DNA of 64,000 nt, taken from contig NZ_CP047318.1 in the NCBI RefSeq assembly GCF_009857135.1, forward strand, positions 2,418,001 through 2,482,000, in the 5' to 3' direction. Below the pieces are notes generated by a model, which worked only from the letters and a program-made list of their open reading frames with translations, had not been told where the DNA came from and made no database searches. Within the stretch, counting starts at the first letter, position 1; every line of letters begins with the position of its first letter. The translations under genes and the position numbers were made by a program. The DNA is from Streptomyces sp. HM190 (GTDB lineage Bacteria > Actinomycetota > Actinomycetes > Streptomycetales > Streptomycetaceae). This document shows, piece after piece, positions 8,946 to 16,204 of this stretch.

Positions 8946-9752
8946 TCACAGCATCGACGCTAAACCCACCTCATTCCCCCTCGCCCACCGTCCGTGCGCG
9001 CCGCCCCCAAGGGTGAGCCCGCCGGAGACAACGGCCCCAACGACGGGAATGGCCTTCGAAACGCTCTTCGCGAAGGAATCCTTTGTCATCTTGATGCCGA
9101 GGGAGCCTGCGACTTTTTTGACGATGGGATAGATGAGACCCTTGGTAAGAGCCTTCTGGGGCAACTTCTTGGCAGCCTGCTCCGACATCATCGCCGCGAC
9201 CTTCCCCACAGCGGTGTTCGCCGACTGGGTGCCGAACATCACGCCGAAGAACAGCGTGAGTACTCCCATGGTCGCGTCATCGACGTCATCGACGTCATCG
9301 CCGTCGTCGGAGAACAGATCGGGCCAGCTGTAGAGGTACGCGAGCTTCTGCGCGATACGCAGCATGTGGCCGAAGTACTGGGCCAGGTCGGCGGGCACGG
9401 TGGCGGGAAGAGCGAGGACGCCGGGTATCCCGGCAGCCGCGGAGAGAGCGCTCACCTTGGCGGTTTCGAAGCGGATGGAGTCGTTGGCCACTTTGTCGAG
9501 AACCTCGACGTCGATGCCCGCCGCAGCGGGAGACTCTTCTACCGCTCTTCGGATGTCGTCCTCGGAGCAGTGACGAGCCAGCGCACTGCGGAGGTACGCC
9601 TCCCTGTTGATACGCACACCCGGATGCTTCGCTGCCGCCAGCAGCACCGCGGGGAAGCGCAGGCGCCATGGGATGAGACAGGTGCAAGCCGACTCCTGCC
9701 CCGGAGCCCCACCATCCGTAACGGACGGTTCACCGCGCGCTGACAGCCACAC
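8946..9752 (-). CDS. EcsC-family-like protein
   Basis: The 268-residue product has the conserved actinobacterial EcsC-like core: AAGIPGVLALPATVPADLAQ, YFGHMLRIAQKLAYLYSWPD, a hydrophobic stretch TLFFGVMFG, and KKVAGSLGIKMTKDSFAKSV followed by IPVVGAVVSGGLT. These proteins are helical, probably membrane-associated, and of unknown function. Both ends look abnormal. The C-terminus after GGLTLGGGAHG departs from the usual family ending, suggesting a frameshift. The apparent GTG start lies beside an 8-base homopolymer that separates it from another in-frame start at 9811. It converges on the toxin-immunity operon and shows no sign of belonging to it. Confidence 0.6.
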   Translation of the reverse strand: MWLSARGEPSVTDGGAPGQESACTCLIPWRLRFPAVLLAAAKHPGVRINREAYLRSALARHCSEDDIRRAVEESPAAAGIDVEVLDKVANDSIRFETAKVSALSAAAGIPGVLALPATVPADLAQYFGHMLRIAQKLAYLYSWPDLFSDDGDDVDDVDDATMGVLTLFFGVMFGTQSANTAVGKVAAMMSEQAAKKLPQKALTKGLIYPIVKKVAGSLGIKMTKDSFAKSVSKAIPVVGAVVSGGLTLGGGAHGRWARGNEVGLASML

Positions 9753-9753
9753 C

Positions 9754-9761
9754 GGGGGGGG
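9754..9761. repeat. G8/C8 homopolymer at a gene start
   Basis: Eight consecutive G on the plus strand lie just upstream of the apparent start of the EcsC-like gene. On the minus strand the ATG at 9811 opens a frame (MATREMPPEVRLLRAKRPP) that would join the EcsC frame if the tract changed by one base. Homopolymer slippage could therefore switch the N-terminus; this is an inference from frame geometry. Confidence 0.4.
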
Positions 9762-9764
9762 CGT

Positions 9765-10039
9765 TTGGCGCGTAACAGGCGCACTTCCGGCGGCATTTCA
9801 CGTGTCGCCATAAACCAGGCACGCGACGAGTTCAGCCTCCTGCCCGTCCGCCACTTCGTCGATCACTGGTGGGCATGGGTCGCTGTCCAGCGGTGGCCCG
9901 AACGAGCCGCCCGCTTCCACGCATGCGAATCCACGCATGCGAACACACCGTCGCCACCAGCGACGACAAGGACGCCCGCCGCGCCGCCTCCGCCGAACTC
10001 GGCCGCATCCTCGCCGACGCGGAGACCAACGCCCCGTGA
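9765..10039 (+). pseudogene. Small hypothetical gene broken by 14-bp duplication
   Basis: One frame encodes RDEFSLLPVRHFVDHWWAWV and AVQRWPERAARFHACE; the continuation HTVATSDDKDARRAASAELG up to the TGA at 10037-10039 lies in another frame. The break coincides with a tandem duplication of 14 bp (9917-9930 and 9931-9944). Removing one copy restores a single open frame that reads smoothly across the junction. The intact protein would resemble the short tryptophan-containing DUF6247-like proteins of Streptomyces; that family call is tentative. A proper start codon is not evident, so the 5' end may also be lost. Confidence 0.65.
9917..9944. repeat. 14-bp tandem duplication
   Basis: Two adjacent copies of CCACGCATGCGAAT/C, differing only in the last base, lie inside the broken small gene. 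A 14-bp insertion shifts the frame; loss of one copy would repair it. Confidence 0.9.
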
Positions 10040-10063
10040 GGGAGGGGCCGTTAGCCTGTCGGT

Positions 10064-11416
10064 ATGTCAGAGCGCGCCATGCCCGGTCGGACGGACGGCC
10101 TGATCACCCTGGGCGCCGCGGACGCCCTGTGGGTCGATCTGACGGCCGACAGCGCTGTGCCGACGGCTTCCGGGGCATTCACCCGCTCCCCTGCCCAGGC
10201 CCGCGTGGGGTACGTCCTGCTCGGCGGCTGTGCGGTGGGGACGGTGAGGGCGAGCGGCGGCCAGTGGAGGGTTCTGGAGGTCGAGGTGCGCCGGGCGGCC
10301 GCGGAACTGAACGCGACGGGGATGGATCGGCGGGACCTGGTCCGCGTCGGCCCGTTCCGAGGCGCGCCAGGGCAGGAGCGCACCGAGGAAACGTCGCTGC
10401 GTTGGCGTCGGCGCATCACGGCCGAGCTGCAGCGGGAGTCGGGCGGCCCTGCGCGGGCCGCACGCCATGGAGTCGGCCGGCCCTACCATCTGGCGGGGAT
10501 CGACTGGCGGCAGATGCTCGTGGAGCGGATCCACGACGAGACGCGGCGGACATGGTGGCTGCCGCGCGCCGTGGTCAGACTGCTCGACGCGGCCGAGCAC
10601 GCCGAAACGCGGTGGGCGCACACCACACGGACCCGCCGGACGAGCCCGGCCGCCACCGAGCCGGCCTCCCGCCCCGGGCGGGCCCCAGCCGCCGACGGTC
10701 GGCAGACGACGAGCCCCGAGGGCCCCACCGCCTCACCGCGCCCGCGCCCGTACGGCAGAGAGCTGGAAGGCCAGCTGTACTCGGTGCTCAGCAGGAAGCC
10801 CGGTACCTCCCGCAGGGTGGCCGAGTGGGCATGCGCCGTCTGCGGCACCGCGTCCGCCGCCGTCCTCGACCACTGCCACGAACACGGCTACGTCCGCGCC
10901 CCCGTCTGCCAGTCCTGCAACACACTGGAACGCCCCGACCACCTGTACAGCAACGACATCCGCGTGGCGAACCGCTACACACGCCTCTTCGACACCGACA
11001 CCGACGACTGGCTCCGCCACTGGCACCGCTGCCCCGGCTGCCGGGTACGCACCACGCTGCCCCTGCCGCACCTCGCCGCATGGACCGCCCACATAGCCTG
11101 CCGATCACTGCGCCCGACCCACCACGCCTCTCGCGGGCGCAAGCCCTGCGGTGTCCTGCGTGTCTCCTGGACGGGCAGTCCCCAAGCGCCCCGCTCCTGC
11201 CTGCTCACGGTCGCCGTCGACTGCTGCCCCTCCGGCGAGCACCGTGTCCTGGCCCGGGTCCCCTACCGCGAAGCGGTCGAGCGGTTTCGCATCTGGTTGG
11301 CCGAGACGGCTCCTGCCGTGGCAGCCGCGGCCGTCCCCGACCGCCTGGACGGCCTCCCCGCCAGGCCCCGGCCAGTCATCGTGGACACCGACGCCGAGGG
11401 CACAGCACTGTTCTGA
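10064..11416 (+). CDS. Endonuclease VII-like HNH protein
   Basis: In this 450-residue protein, residues of about 256-290 contain CAVCG, DHCHEHGYVRAPVCQSCN, the zinc-binding and catalytic pattern of phage recombination endonuclease VII-type HNH nucleases. A second CxxC-type site (HRCPGCRVRT) follows. The N-terminal 230 residues have no recognised domain and are joined by a Pro/Arg-rich linker. ATG at 10064 and at 10079 are both possible starts. No signal peptide or membrane segment is seen. A cytoplasmic structure-specific or phage-restricting nuclease is a reasonable guess given the defence neighbourhood, but the substrate is unknown. Confidence 0.65.
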   Translation: MSERAMPGRTDGLITLGAADALWVDLTADSAVPTASGAFTRSPAQARVGYVLLGGCAVGTVRASGGQWRVLEVEVRRAAAELNATGMDRRDLVRVGPFRGAPGQERTEETSLRWRRRITAELQRESGGPARAARHGVGRPYHLAGIDWRQMLVERIHDETRRTWWLPRAVVRLLDAAEHAETRWAHTTRTRRTSPAATEPASRPGRAPAADGRQTTSPEGPTASPRPRPYGRELEGQLYSVLSRKPGTSRRVAEWACAVCGTASAAVLDHCHEHGYVRAPVCQSCNTLERPDHLYSNDIRVANRYTRLFDTDTDDWLRHWHRCPGCRVRTTLPLPHLAAWTAHIACRSLRPTHHASRGRKPCGVLRVSWTGSPQAPRSCLLTVAVDCCPSGEHRVLARVPYREAVERFRIWLAETAPAVAAAAVPDRLDGLPARPRPVIVDTDAEGTALF

Positions 11417-11579
11417 GCGGGCGCGGGGAGACCTGCCCCCCGACACCACTTCGCAGGCACCGACCCCCGACACGGCCACCCAGCACACCCCGGCGCAGGC
11501 TTCGGCGCGGGTGGCTCCGCCCGTTCGAGCCACCAGCCACGCCCATCGCGCTCGCAGCGCACCACAGAGCCCCGCTCAT

Positions 11580-11665
11580 TCACCTCAACCCGCGCGGTGC
11601 CCGTCTCGCCCGCCGGCTCGTCTCGCACCGCCTGGACGACTGGGGCCACCCCTACACCACCCACG
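11580..11665 (+). pseudogene. Fragment of HATPase-type regulator gene
   Basis: This segment encodes PRGARLARRLVSHRLDDWGH plus PYTT, nearly identical in DNA and protein to codons near the start of the intact ATP-binding protein at 17193-17783 (DNA match 17266-17350, same strand, about two differences). The remaining domain is missing. The 405-bp gap between the endonuclease gene and yefM otherwise contains only the TA promoter region. Confidence 0.75.
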
Positions 11666-11756
11666 CCAACGCAGCGCTCACTCTCACGGGACGTCGAAGA
11701 CTTCGCCCGCCGCATCGCCGAAGCTGTCGGTGTCCAGGCACAAGAGGGAAGTTTCC

Positions 11757-11801
11757 CCGTACGAGAAAGTCGTACCATTTCGGTACCTTTTTTCAGTACA
11801 A
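11757..11801 (+). promoter_or_regulatory. Probable YefM operator/promoter
   Basis: An AT-richer stretch upstream of yefM has four GTAC cores, at 11759, 11772, 11783 and 11796, spaced 13, 11 and 13 bp. In E. coli the YefM-YoeB complex represses its operon by binding palindromes with a TGTACA core, so this cluster is a good candidate autoregulatory site. No clear -35/-10 pair was assigned. Confidence 0.5.
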
Positions 11802-11821
11802 CCAAGAGAGGGGTGCCGCAG

Positions 11822-12094
11822 ATGACGATGAGCGCCAGCGAGGCCCGCAAGGACCTCTTCCCACTCATCAAGCGCGTCAACGACGACCACACCCCCGTGC
11901 GCATCAGCTCGAAGAGCGGCGACGCGGTGCTGATGTCCGCCGACGACTACGACTCCTGGCAGGAGACCGTCCACCTGCTGCGCTCCCCCGCCAACGCGCG
12001 CAGCCTCATGGAAGCCCTCGCACGGGACAGGGCCGGCGAGACCGTGGTCACCAGGACCATGGCAGAACTGGACGAACTGGCGGGTGACGGGTGA
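11822..12094 (+). CDS. yefM: YefM antitoxin (Phd/YefM family)
   Basis: The 90-residue protein starts [20 protein letters not shown], the standard Phd/YefM N-terminal DNA-binding fold, followed by [20 protein letters not shown] and the [15 protein letters not shown] helix that contacts YoeB. A GAGAGG ribosome-binding site precedes the ATG. It overlaps the toxin start by 4 nt (GTGA). It should neutralise YoeB and, with it, repress the operon from the GTAC-rich operator just upstream. Confidence 0.93.
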   Translation: MTMSASEARKDLFPLIKRVNDDHTPVRISSKSGDAVLMSADDYDSWQETVHLLRSPANARSLMEALARDRAGETVVTRTMAELDELAGDG

Positions 12095-12348
12095 GGAGCG
12101 TCCGCTGCGACCCGGCCGGATGGGAGGACTTCCTGTTCTGGCTCGGCTCGGACCGTGCCATGGCCCGCAGGATCACCCGGCTGATCGCCGAGATCCAGCG
12201 CACGCCCTTCACCGGCATCGGCAAGCCGGAGCCCCTGAAGGGCGACCTGTCCGGCTACTGGTCACGGCGGATCGACGACGAGCACCGGCTCGTCTACCGG
12301 GTGGACGAGAAGGAGGTCAAGATCCTCAAGGCCCGCTACCACTACTGA
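12091..12348 (+). CDS. yoeB: YoeB toxin, ribosome-dependent mRNase
   Basis: The 85-residue product has full YoeB length and its key features: the [18 protein letters not shown] segment with the catalytic Glu and Arg, HRLVYRV, and the C-terminal ARYHY that supplies the catalytic His-Tyr. YoeB cleaves mRNA in the ribosomal A site. GTG is the start and overlaps the antitoxin stop. No defect is visible, so the pair should be functional. Confidence 0.93.
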   Translation: MRSVRCDPAGWEDFLFWLGSDRAMARRITRLIAEIQRTPFTGIGKPEPLKGDLSGYWSRRIDDEHRLVYRVDEKEVKILKARYHY

Positions 12349-12388
12349 GGCCGGCTCGCACGCGCGCCGAATACCCCGCCGGGTTCCG

Positions 12389-13045
12389 TCACGGAGCGAC
12401 CGCGCGCACGAGGAGCGTCCCGATGTGACCGGGGTGAGGCGCGTCGAGGACCCGCGCGTCGGCCGTGGCGAACCCGGCCCGGGTGAGCAGGCGCTCCCAG
12501 ACGGCCGGGCGGTAGCTGTAGCGGTAGGTGAACATCGCCTTGCCCGCGAAGCCTCCCTTGTACATGCCCTGCGGCCCGTACGCGCCAGGGATGGCCGGCG
12601 GCTGCGAGAACGCGAAGACGCCGCCGGGCCTGAGCCGTTGGCGGACCAGGGGAAAGAGACGGCCCGGGTCGGTGAACCAGGCGGCTCCGAAGATCGAGTA
12701 GACGGCGTCGTACGCGTCCTCGTGATCGCTCAGGTACTCCAGCACCTCGGAGCACACGAACTCCGCTCCCGTGCCAGCCCACTTCGCGCTGGACTTCTCG
12801 ACCATGACGGGAGACAGGTCCACTCCGCGAGCGGCGATGCCGCGCTCAGCGAGGTGGGCCAGGGCGCGGCCGGTGCCACAGCCGATCTCCAGAACGGAAC
12901 GCGGGTTGCCCAGCAGCTCCGGGCCAGGTCCGTGACCGGCGTACTGGGTCCAGCAGAAACTCGGCTCCGCGTCGTCCTTGAAGGCGGAAGCGGCGAAGGT
13001 GTCCCACAGCTCGGTCTCGGCGGCGATGTCGTGTTGTGCGGGCAA
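12389..13045 (-). CDS. Class I SAM-dependent methyltransferase
   Basis: The 218-residue protein has motif I VLEIGCGTGRALAHLAERG, the acidic ribose-binding loop GVDLSP and a post-motif region RQRLRPGGVFAFSQPP, all typical of class I methyltransferases acting on small molecules or proteins. The substrate is unknown. It follows, on the same strand, a DUF1399-like protein gene across a 69-bp gap that contains a hairpin. A 78-bp copy of its C-terminal coding end recurs at 2265-2342, so this gene was involved in a local duplication. Confidence 0.85.
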   Translation of the reverse strand: MPAQHDIAAETELWDTFAASAFKDDAEPSFCWTQYAGHGPGPELLGNPRSVLEIGCGTGRALAHLAERGIAARGVDLSPVMVEKSSAKWAGTGAEFVCSEVLEYLSDHEDAYDAVYSIFGAAWFTDPGRLFPLVRQRLRPGGVFAFSQPPAIPGAYGPQGMYKGGFAGKAMFTYRYSYRPAVWERLLTRAGFATADARVLDAPHPGHIGTLLVRAVAP

Positions 13046-13066
13046 GACGATTCCTCTTCGCAGGGC

Positions 13067-13101
13067 GGCCCCTGTCCTGCGGGGGACCGAGGGCAGGGGC
13101 C
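13067..13101. terminator. GC hairpin between two minus-strand genes
   Basis: Arms GGCCCCTGTCCT (13067-13078) and AGGGCAGGGGCC (13090-13101) pair over 12 bp with one mismatch. The hairpin lies between the upstream 166-residue protein gene and the methyltransferase gene and could attenuate readthrough. There is no T-tract, as is usual in Streptomyces. Confidence 0.4.
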
Positions 13102-13114
13102 AGGGTAGGGCCGT

Positions 13115-13615
13115 TCAGTGACTGTCGGGGACCTTGTTGTCGCACGGCGAGCAGTCCGTGCCGTCGATCGCCCACAGCTCCTCGTCGATGTCGAAGCCGA
13201 TGGACTTCAGGAACTCCGCTGTGCGCAGGCACAGACCGTCACGACGGCGCTCGATGAACGGTGCGTGGTGCTTGTAGCGGCCCGCGTTGTACGCCTCGCA
13301 AAGTGCCCACCACACGGGCGTGTCGAGGATGAGCTGGTGAACGCCGATGTCGACGAGCTTGCCGACTCCGAGGTGGACCTCGGGGTGCTCCATGCAGCCG
13401 ATGGTGTACATGACAGCGTTGCCGAGGATCCGTTCGGCCATGTCGCGGACCATCGTGTGGTCGCGCAGCAGCAGGGCGATCTCGCGGTCCCACAGGGTCA
13501 TGCCGCCGTCCAGCACGTTGATCGTCAGGTGCTTGATGCGGGGCTGGACGGCGTCGAGGAGTTCCTTGGGATCCCGTGTGCGGGTGCTGGTGGGTCGGTC
13601 GATGATCGCGGTCAT
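13115..13615 (-). CDS. DUF1399/glycine-rich-domain-like small protein
   Basis: This 166-residue cytoplasmic protein has the pattern VDIGVHQLILDTPVWWALCE and YKHHAPFIERR, similar to the metal-binding HxxxLLHT...FHH region of glycine-rich-domain-containing (DUF1399) proteins. It has no signal peptide or membrane segment and ends in a Cys-containing tail (DGTDCSPCDNKV). It sits upstream of a SAM methyltransferase, and a functional link is possible but unproven. The family call is a resemblance, not a firm assignment. Confidence 0.6.
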   Translation of the reverse strand: MTAIIDRPTSTRTRDPKELLDAVQPRIKHLTINVLDGGMTLWDREIALLLRDHTMVRDMAERILGNAVMYTIGCMEHPEVHLGVGKLVDIGVHQLILDTPVWWALCEAYNAGRYKHHAPFIERRRDGLCLRTAEFLKSIGFDIDEELWAIDGTDCSPCDNKVPDSH

Positions 13616-13802
13616 GGACTACTCCTTCGGAGAGAGGTCGTGCCGGACTGATGCGGGCCCGTTCCGCATGGCGGCCCCTCGTGGGCTGGAAGCGCGGCAC
13701 CGGCGTCTTGTACATCCCGCTCCAGCGAGGGCTAAGTGGAGAGCCGCCACGGCATCCGGGTTGGCGGCAGGCCGCCGTCCCCGCCAGCTCTTCGCGGGCT
13801 GC

Positions 13803-14009
13803 TCATTTCTCGCTGCCTTGCCGGAGCGCATCTGCGAGTCGCATGGCCACGTCGGCGCGTACGCGGCCCAGTTCCACGAGCCCGAGAGCGGGCGAGCCGG
13901 CATCGACTGCGAGCGAGGGCAGCACGATGCCTGCCTGAGAAAGTGCCGCCTTCAGGGCCTCTGCGGCCGCGAGAGGGTCGGTGTCCTGAGCCTGTTGCGC
14001 TGTGACCAT
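13803..14009 (-). CDS. Small hypothetical, regulator cassette
   Basis: The 68-residue protein (MVTAQQAQDTDPLAAAEALK ... ELGRVRADVAMRLADALRQG) is Ala/Leu-rich and helical. It is divergently arranged with the DUF6879 and DUF5753-HTH genes. Similar tiny partners occur with these regulator pairs in Streptomyces. No function is known; the start is well placed after a purine-rich stretch. Confidence 0.55.
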   Translation of the reverse strand: MVTAQQAQDTDPLAAAEALKAALSQAGIVLPSLAVDAGSPALGLVELGRVRADVAMRLADALRQGSEK

Positions 14010-14080
14010 GAACGAGACGTTAGGGAAGGACAGGGCCCGGGAGACAGAGAAGTTCCCCGATGTTGCTTGACTTCGCGGGG

Positions 14081-14099
14081 GAGTTCCTCGAAGTTCCTC
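14081..14099. promoter_or_regulatory. Direct-repeat operator candidate
   Basis: Two abutting near-repeats, GAGTTCCTC and GAAGTTCCTC, with a related AGTTCC at 14051, lie in the gap between the divergent small gene and the DUF6879 gene, next to TTGACTTC at 14077. This is a plausible target for the HTH regulator encoded two genes downstream; binding is inferred. Confidence 0.4.
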
Positions 14100-14181
14100 A
14101 CATGGCCCGGCTGAACAGCACGCATGAGGCACCGCCCTTGGGGAGGCTTGACCCATCGTTCCCCCGCGAAAGGAACTGCTC

Positions 14182-14937
14182 ATGGTGCGACGGCTGCGCT
14201 TCAACGGGACGGGTAGCGGCGTCAATGGGTGTCCCTCTGTCCATGAGGACCTCGACACGGGCGAGGTCATCGTGCACGGCCCGCCACTCACCGACCCCGA
14301 GGACATCGCCCGACTCCGGCACCTGGGCGAGGGCGAGGTGCCGGTCGTGGTGCCACGCGAACTCCTCGTGGATTGGGGGCCCAAGGACGTGACCCGCAAA
14401 GCGAAGGTCATCGACCTCGACGAGTTCGACCGGCTCTTCACCCGGTTCGAGCACACGGCCTGGCGGCTGGAAACTCGGCGTCGCTACGCGTCGGACGAGA
14501 TCACCGAGACCTACGCCCAGTTCACCCGAGGTGAGCCGGTGGACTGGGACGACCAGGACTCGGAGTGGTGTGCCAACCGGCGCGCACAAGCCGCGCTCGG
14601 CAAGCGAGTCGGACGGGTGCGCATCGTCGACGACCCGCCCACGGCAGGACAGCTGTACCTGCTCGACAACGCGCGCCGCAACAGCGCTGTCGGCGAGCGG
14701 ATCATGAATCTCCGGCGCGTCGACGCCGACCGGCTGAACCTCCCCTCCGAAGACTTCTGGATCTTCGACTCACGGATGGTCGCGTTGCTCAAGTTCGACG
14801 ATGCCGACAACCTGGTGGGGGTCGAACTGATCACGGAGCCCGCCGAAGTGGTGCGGTACTCCATGGTGCGCGACGCGGCCATGCACCACGCCGTCCCGTT
14901 CGAGGAGTTCACGGCCGGCCTGGCCGTGAAGGAGTAA
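14182..14937 (+). CDS. DUF6879 family protein
   Basis: The 251-residue protein has the DUF6879 core in its C-terminal 170 residues: FDRLFTRFEHTAWRLETRRR, WDDQDSEWCANR, a basic GKRVGRVRIV segment, LYLLDNARRN and the SEDFWIFDSRMVALLKFDD block. These proteins accompany DUF5753 HTH regulators in Streptomyces; their biochemical role is not established. An AAGGAA ribosome-binding site precedes the ATG. The HTH gene follows after 19 bp, making a two-gene operon. Confidence 0.8.
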   Translation: MVRRLRFNGTGSGVNGCPSVHEDLDTGEVIVHGPPLTDPEDIARLRHLGEGEVPVVVPRELLVDWGPKDVTRKAKVIDLDEFDRLFTRFEHTAWRLETRRRYASDEITETYAQFTRGEPVDWDDQDSEWCANRRAQAALGKRVGRVRIVDDPPTAGQLYLLDNARRNSAVGERIMNLRRVDADRLNLPSEDFWIFDSRMVALLKFDDADNLVGVELITEPAEVVRYSMVRDAAMHHAVPFEEFTAGLAVKE

Positions 14938-14956
14938 CAGAAACAGGTGTGTACCG

Positions 14957-15802
14957 GTGAGCACGGACTACCAGAAGGCGCGCGAAGCTCTCGGGATACG
15001 CCTCCGGGAGCTTCGGCTGTCAGCCCCCGGTAGCCGTCTCACCGGTACCGAACTCGCCGACAGGTGCGGATGGCACAAGTCGAAGGTCAGCAAGCTGGAG
15101 AACGGCCGGACAACACCAACGCCCGACTGCCTGCGCAGGTGGGCGGAGGCAACCGGCCAACCGGAGGCGTACGACGAACTGCTCGGGCGGCTGCGGGGCT
15201 TCGAGTCGCACATCCGGTCATGGCGGCGACAGCTGGCCTCTGGGCACAAGGCGGTCCAGGACACTCACCTGCGCGCCCATGCCGACGCCTCTGTGTTCCG
15301 TGGCTGGGAGTCGTCCATGATTTTCGGGATCCTCCAGACGCCGGACTACGCGCAGTCGATCTTCACGAGATACGCGGAGCTACAGAGATCGCCGCGCGAC
15401 ACCGAGCAGGCAGTGCGCTCCCGGATGAAACGGCAAGAAGCGCTCTACGACTCGTCGAAGCGTTTCCACCTCATCCTGTGGGAAGCCGCCCTGCACGCCC
15501 AGATCTGCCCTCCGTCGGTGCTCGCCGCCCAGCTCGACCGCCTCATGGGAGTCATCGGCCTCACCACGGTCGAACTGGGGATCATCCCGCTCTCCGCCGC
15601 CCTCATGATCCCCCCGGCCACCGCCTTCTGGATCTACGACGACCGCCAGGTGATCGTGGAGAACTGGCACGCGGAGTTGTGGATCGACGACGAGGCCAGC
15701 GTGGACACCTACCTGCGTACATGGAGGACACTCCGGGAGTCCGCGGTGTACGGCGTTGACGCGCACCGTCTCATCAGTGCGGCGCGGCGGGCGTTGCACT
15801 GA
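14957..15802 (+). CDS. XRE-family HTH regulator with DUF5753
   Basis: The 281-residue protein has an N-terminal helix-turn-helix (RLTGTELADRCGWHKSKVSK, about residues 20-40) followed by a DUF5753 sensor-like domain (ESSMIFGILQTPDYAQSIFT ... FWIYDDRQVIVENWHAEL). The start is GTG, preceded by an unusually weak ribosome-binding site (CAGGTG). It is probably co-transcribed with the DUF6879 gene and likely binds the repeat-containing divergent promoter region upstream. Regulators of this class affect development and metabolism in Streptomyces; the targets here are unknown. Confidence 0.88.
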   Translation: MSTDYQKAREALGIRLRELRLSAPGSRLTGTELADRCGWHKSKVSKLENGRTTPTPDCLRRWAEATGQPEAYDELLGRLRGFESHIRSWRRQLASGHKAVQDTHLRAHADASVFRGWESSMIFGILQTPDYAQSIFTRYAELQRSPRDTEQAVRSRMKRQEALYDSSKRFHLILWEAALHAQICPPSVLAAQLDRLMGVIGLTTVELGIIPLSAALMIPPATAFWIYDDRQVIVENWHAELWIDDEASVDTYLRTWRTLRESAVYGVDAHRLISAARRALH

Positions 15803-15954
15803 CCGAACCGGGCGGCAGGCCATGCTTCAGAGAAGCGACTCTCGTCAGCTCGCGCACCAGCCCCTCCCCGGCGGGCAGCCGCTCATCCCCAGAGCGGACA
15901 GGGACCCGTAGACCTGATGCCGAACGCGGGAGGTCTGCCCTCTGTTGAGAGAAA

Positions 15955-15996
15955 CGCTGGGCCCTCAGCACGTGCACACCTGCCGAGGGCCCAGCG
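15955..15996. terminator. Bidirectional hairpin terminator
   Basis: Perfect 12-bp arms CGCTGGGCCCTC (15955-15966) and GAGGGCCCAGCG (15985-15996), with GAGA/TCTC flanks, lie between the converging DUF5753 (+) and DUF397 (-) genes. The rest of the 198-bp gap shows nothing. Confidence 0.7.
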
Positions 15997-16000
15997 CCTC

Positions 16001-16204
16001 TCAGAGTGCTGCGAACTCGACGAACGCGGTCCACGCCGTGGGGTCTACGGCCAGGGCGGCGCGGGTTGTGTCCTTTGAGTCGCGGACGTGGACCCTGGCG
16101 AAGCTGGCGGCTACTTCGACACACTGACCGCCCTCGGCGCCGCTGTAGCTGCTCTTGACCCAGACAAGCGCAGGCGCGGGACCGCGCTTTGTTTCAGCGT
16201 TCAT
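16001..16204 (-). CDS. DUF397 domain protein
   Basis: The 67-residue protein has the DUF397 signature: WVKSSYSGAEGGQCVEVA and VRDSKDTTRAALAVDPTAWT with a C-terminal hydrophobic FVEFAAL. These small partners of XRE/DUF5753 regulators act in BldB-type regulatory circuits. Its ATG overlaps the stop of the upstream regulator by 4 nt, so the two are translationally coupled. Confidence 0.93.
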   Translation of the reverse strand: MNAETKRGPAPALVWVKSSYSGAEGGQCVEVAASFARVHVRDSKDTTRAALAVDPTAWTAFVEFAAL

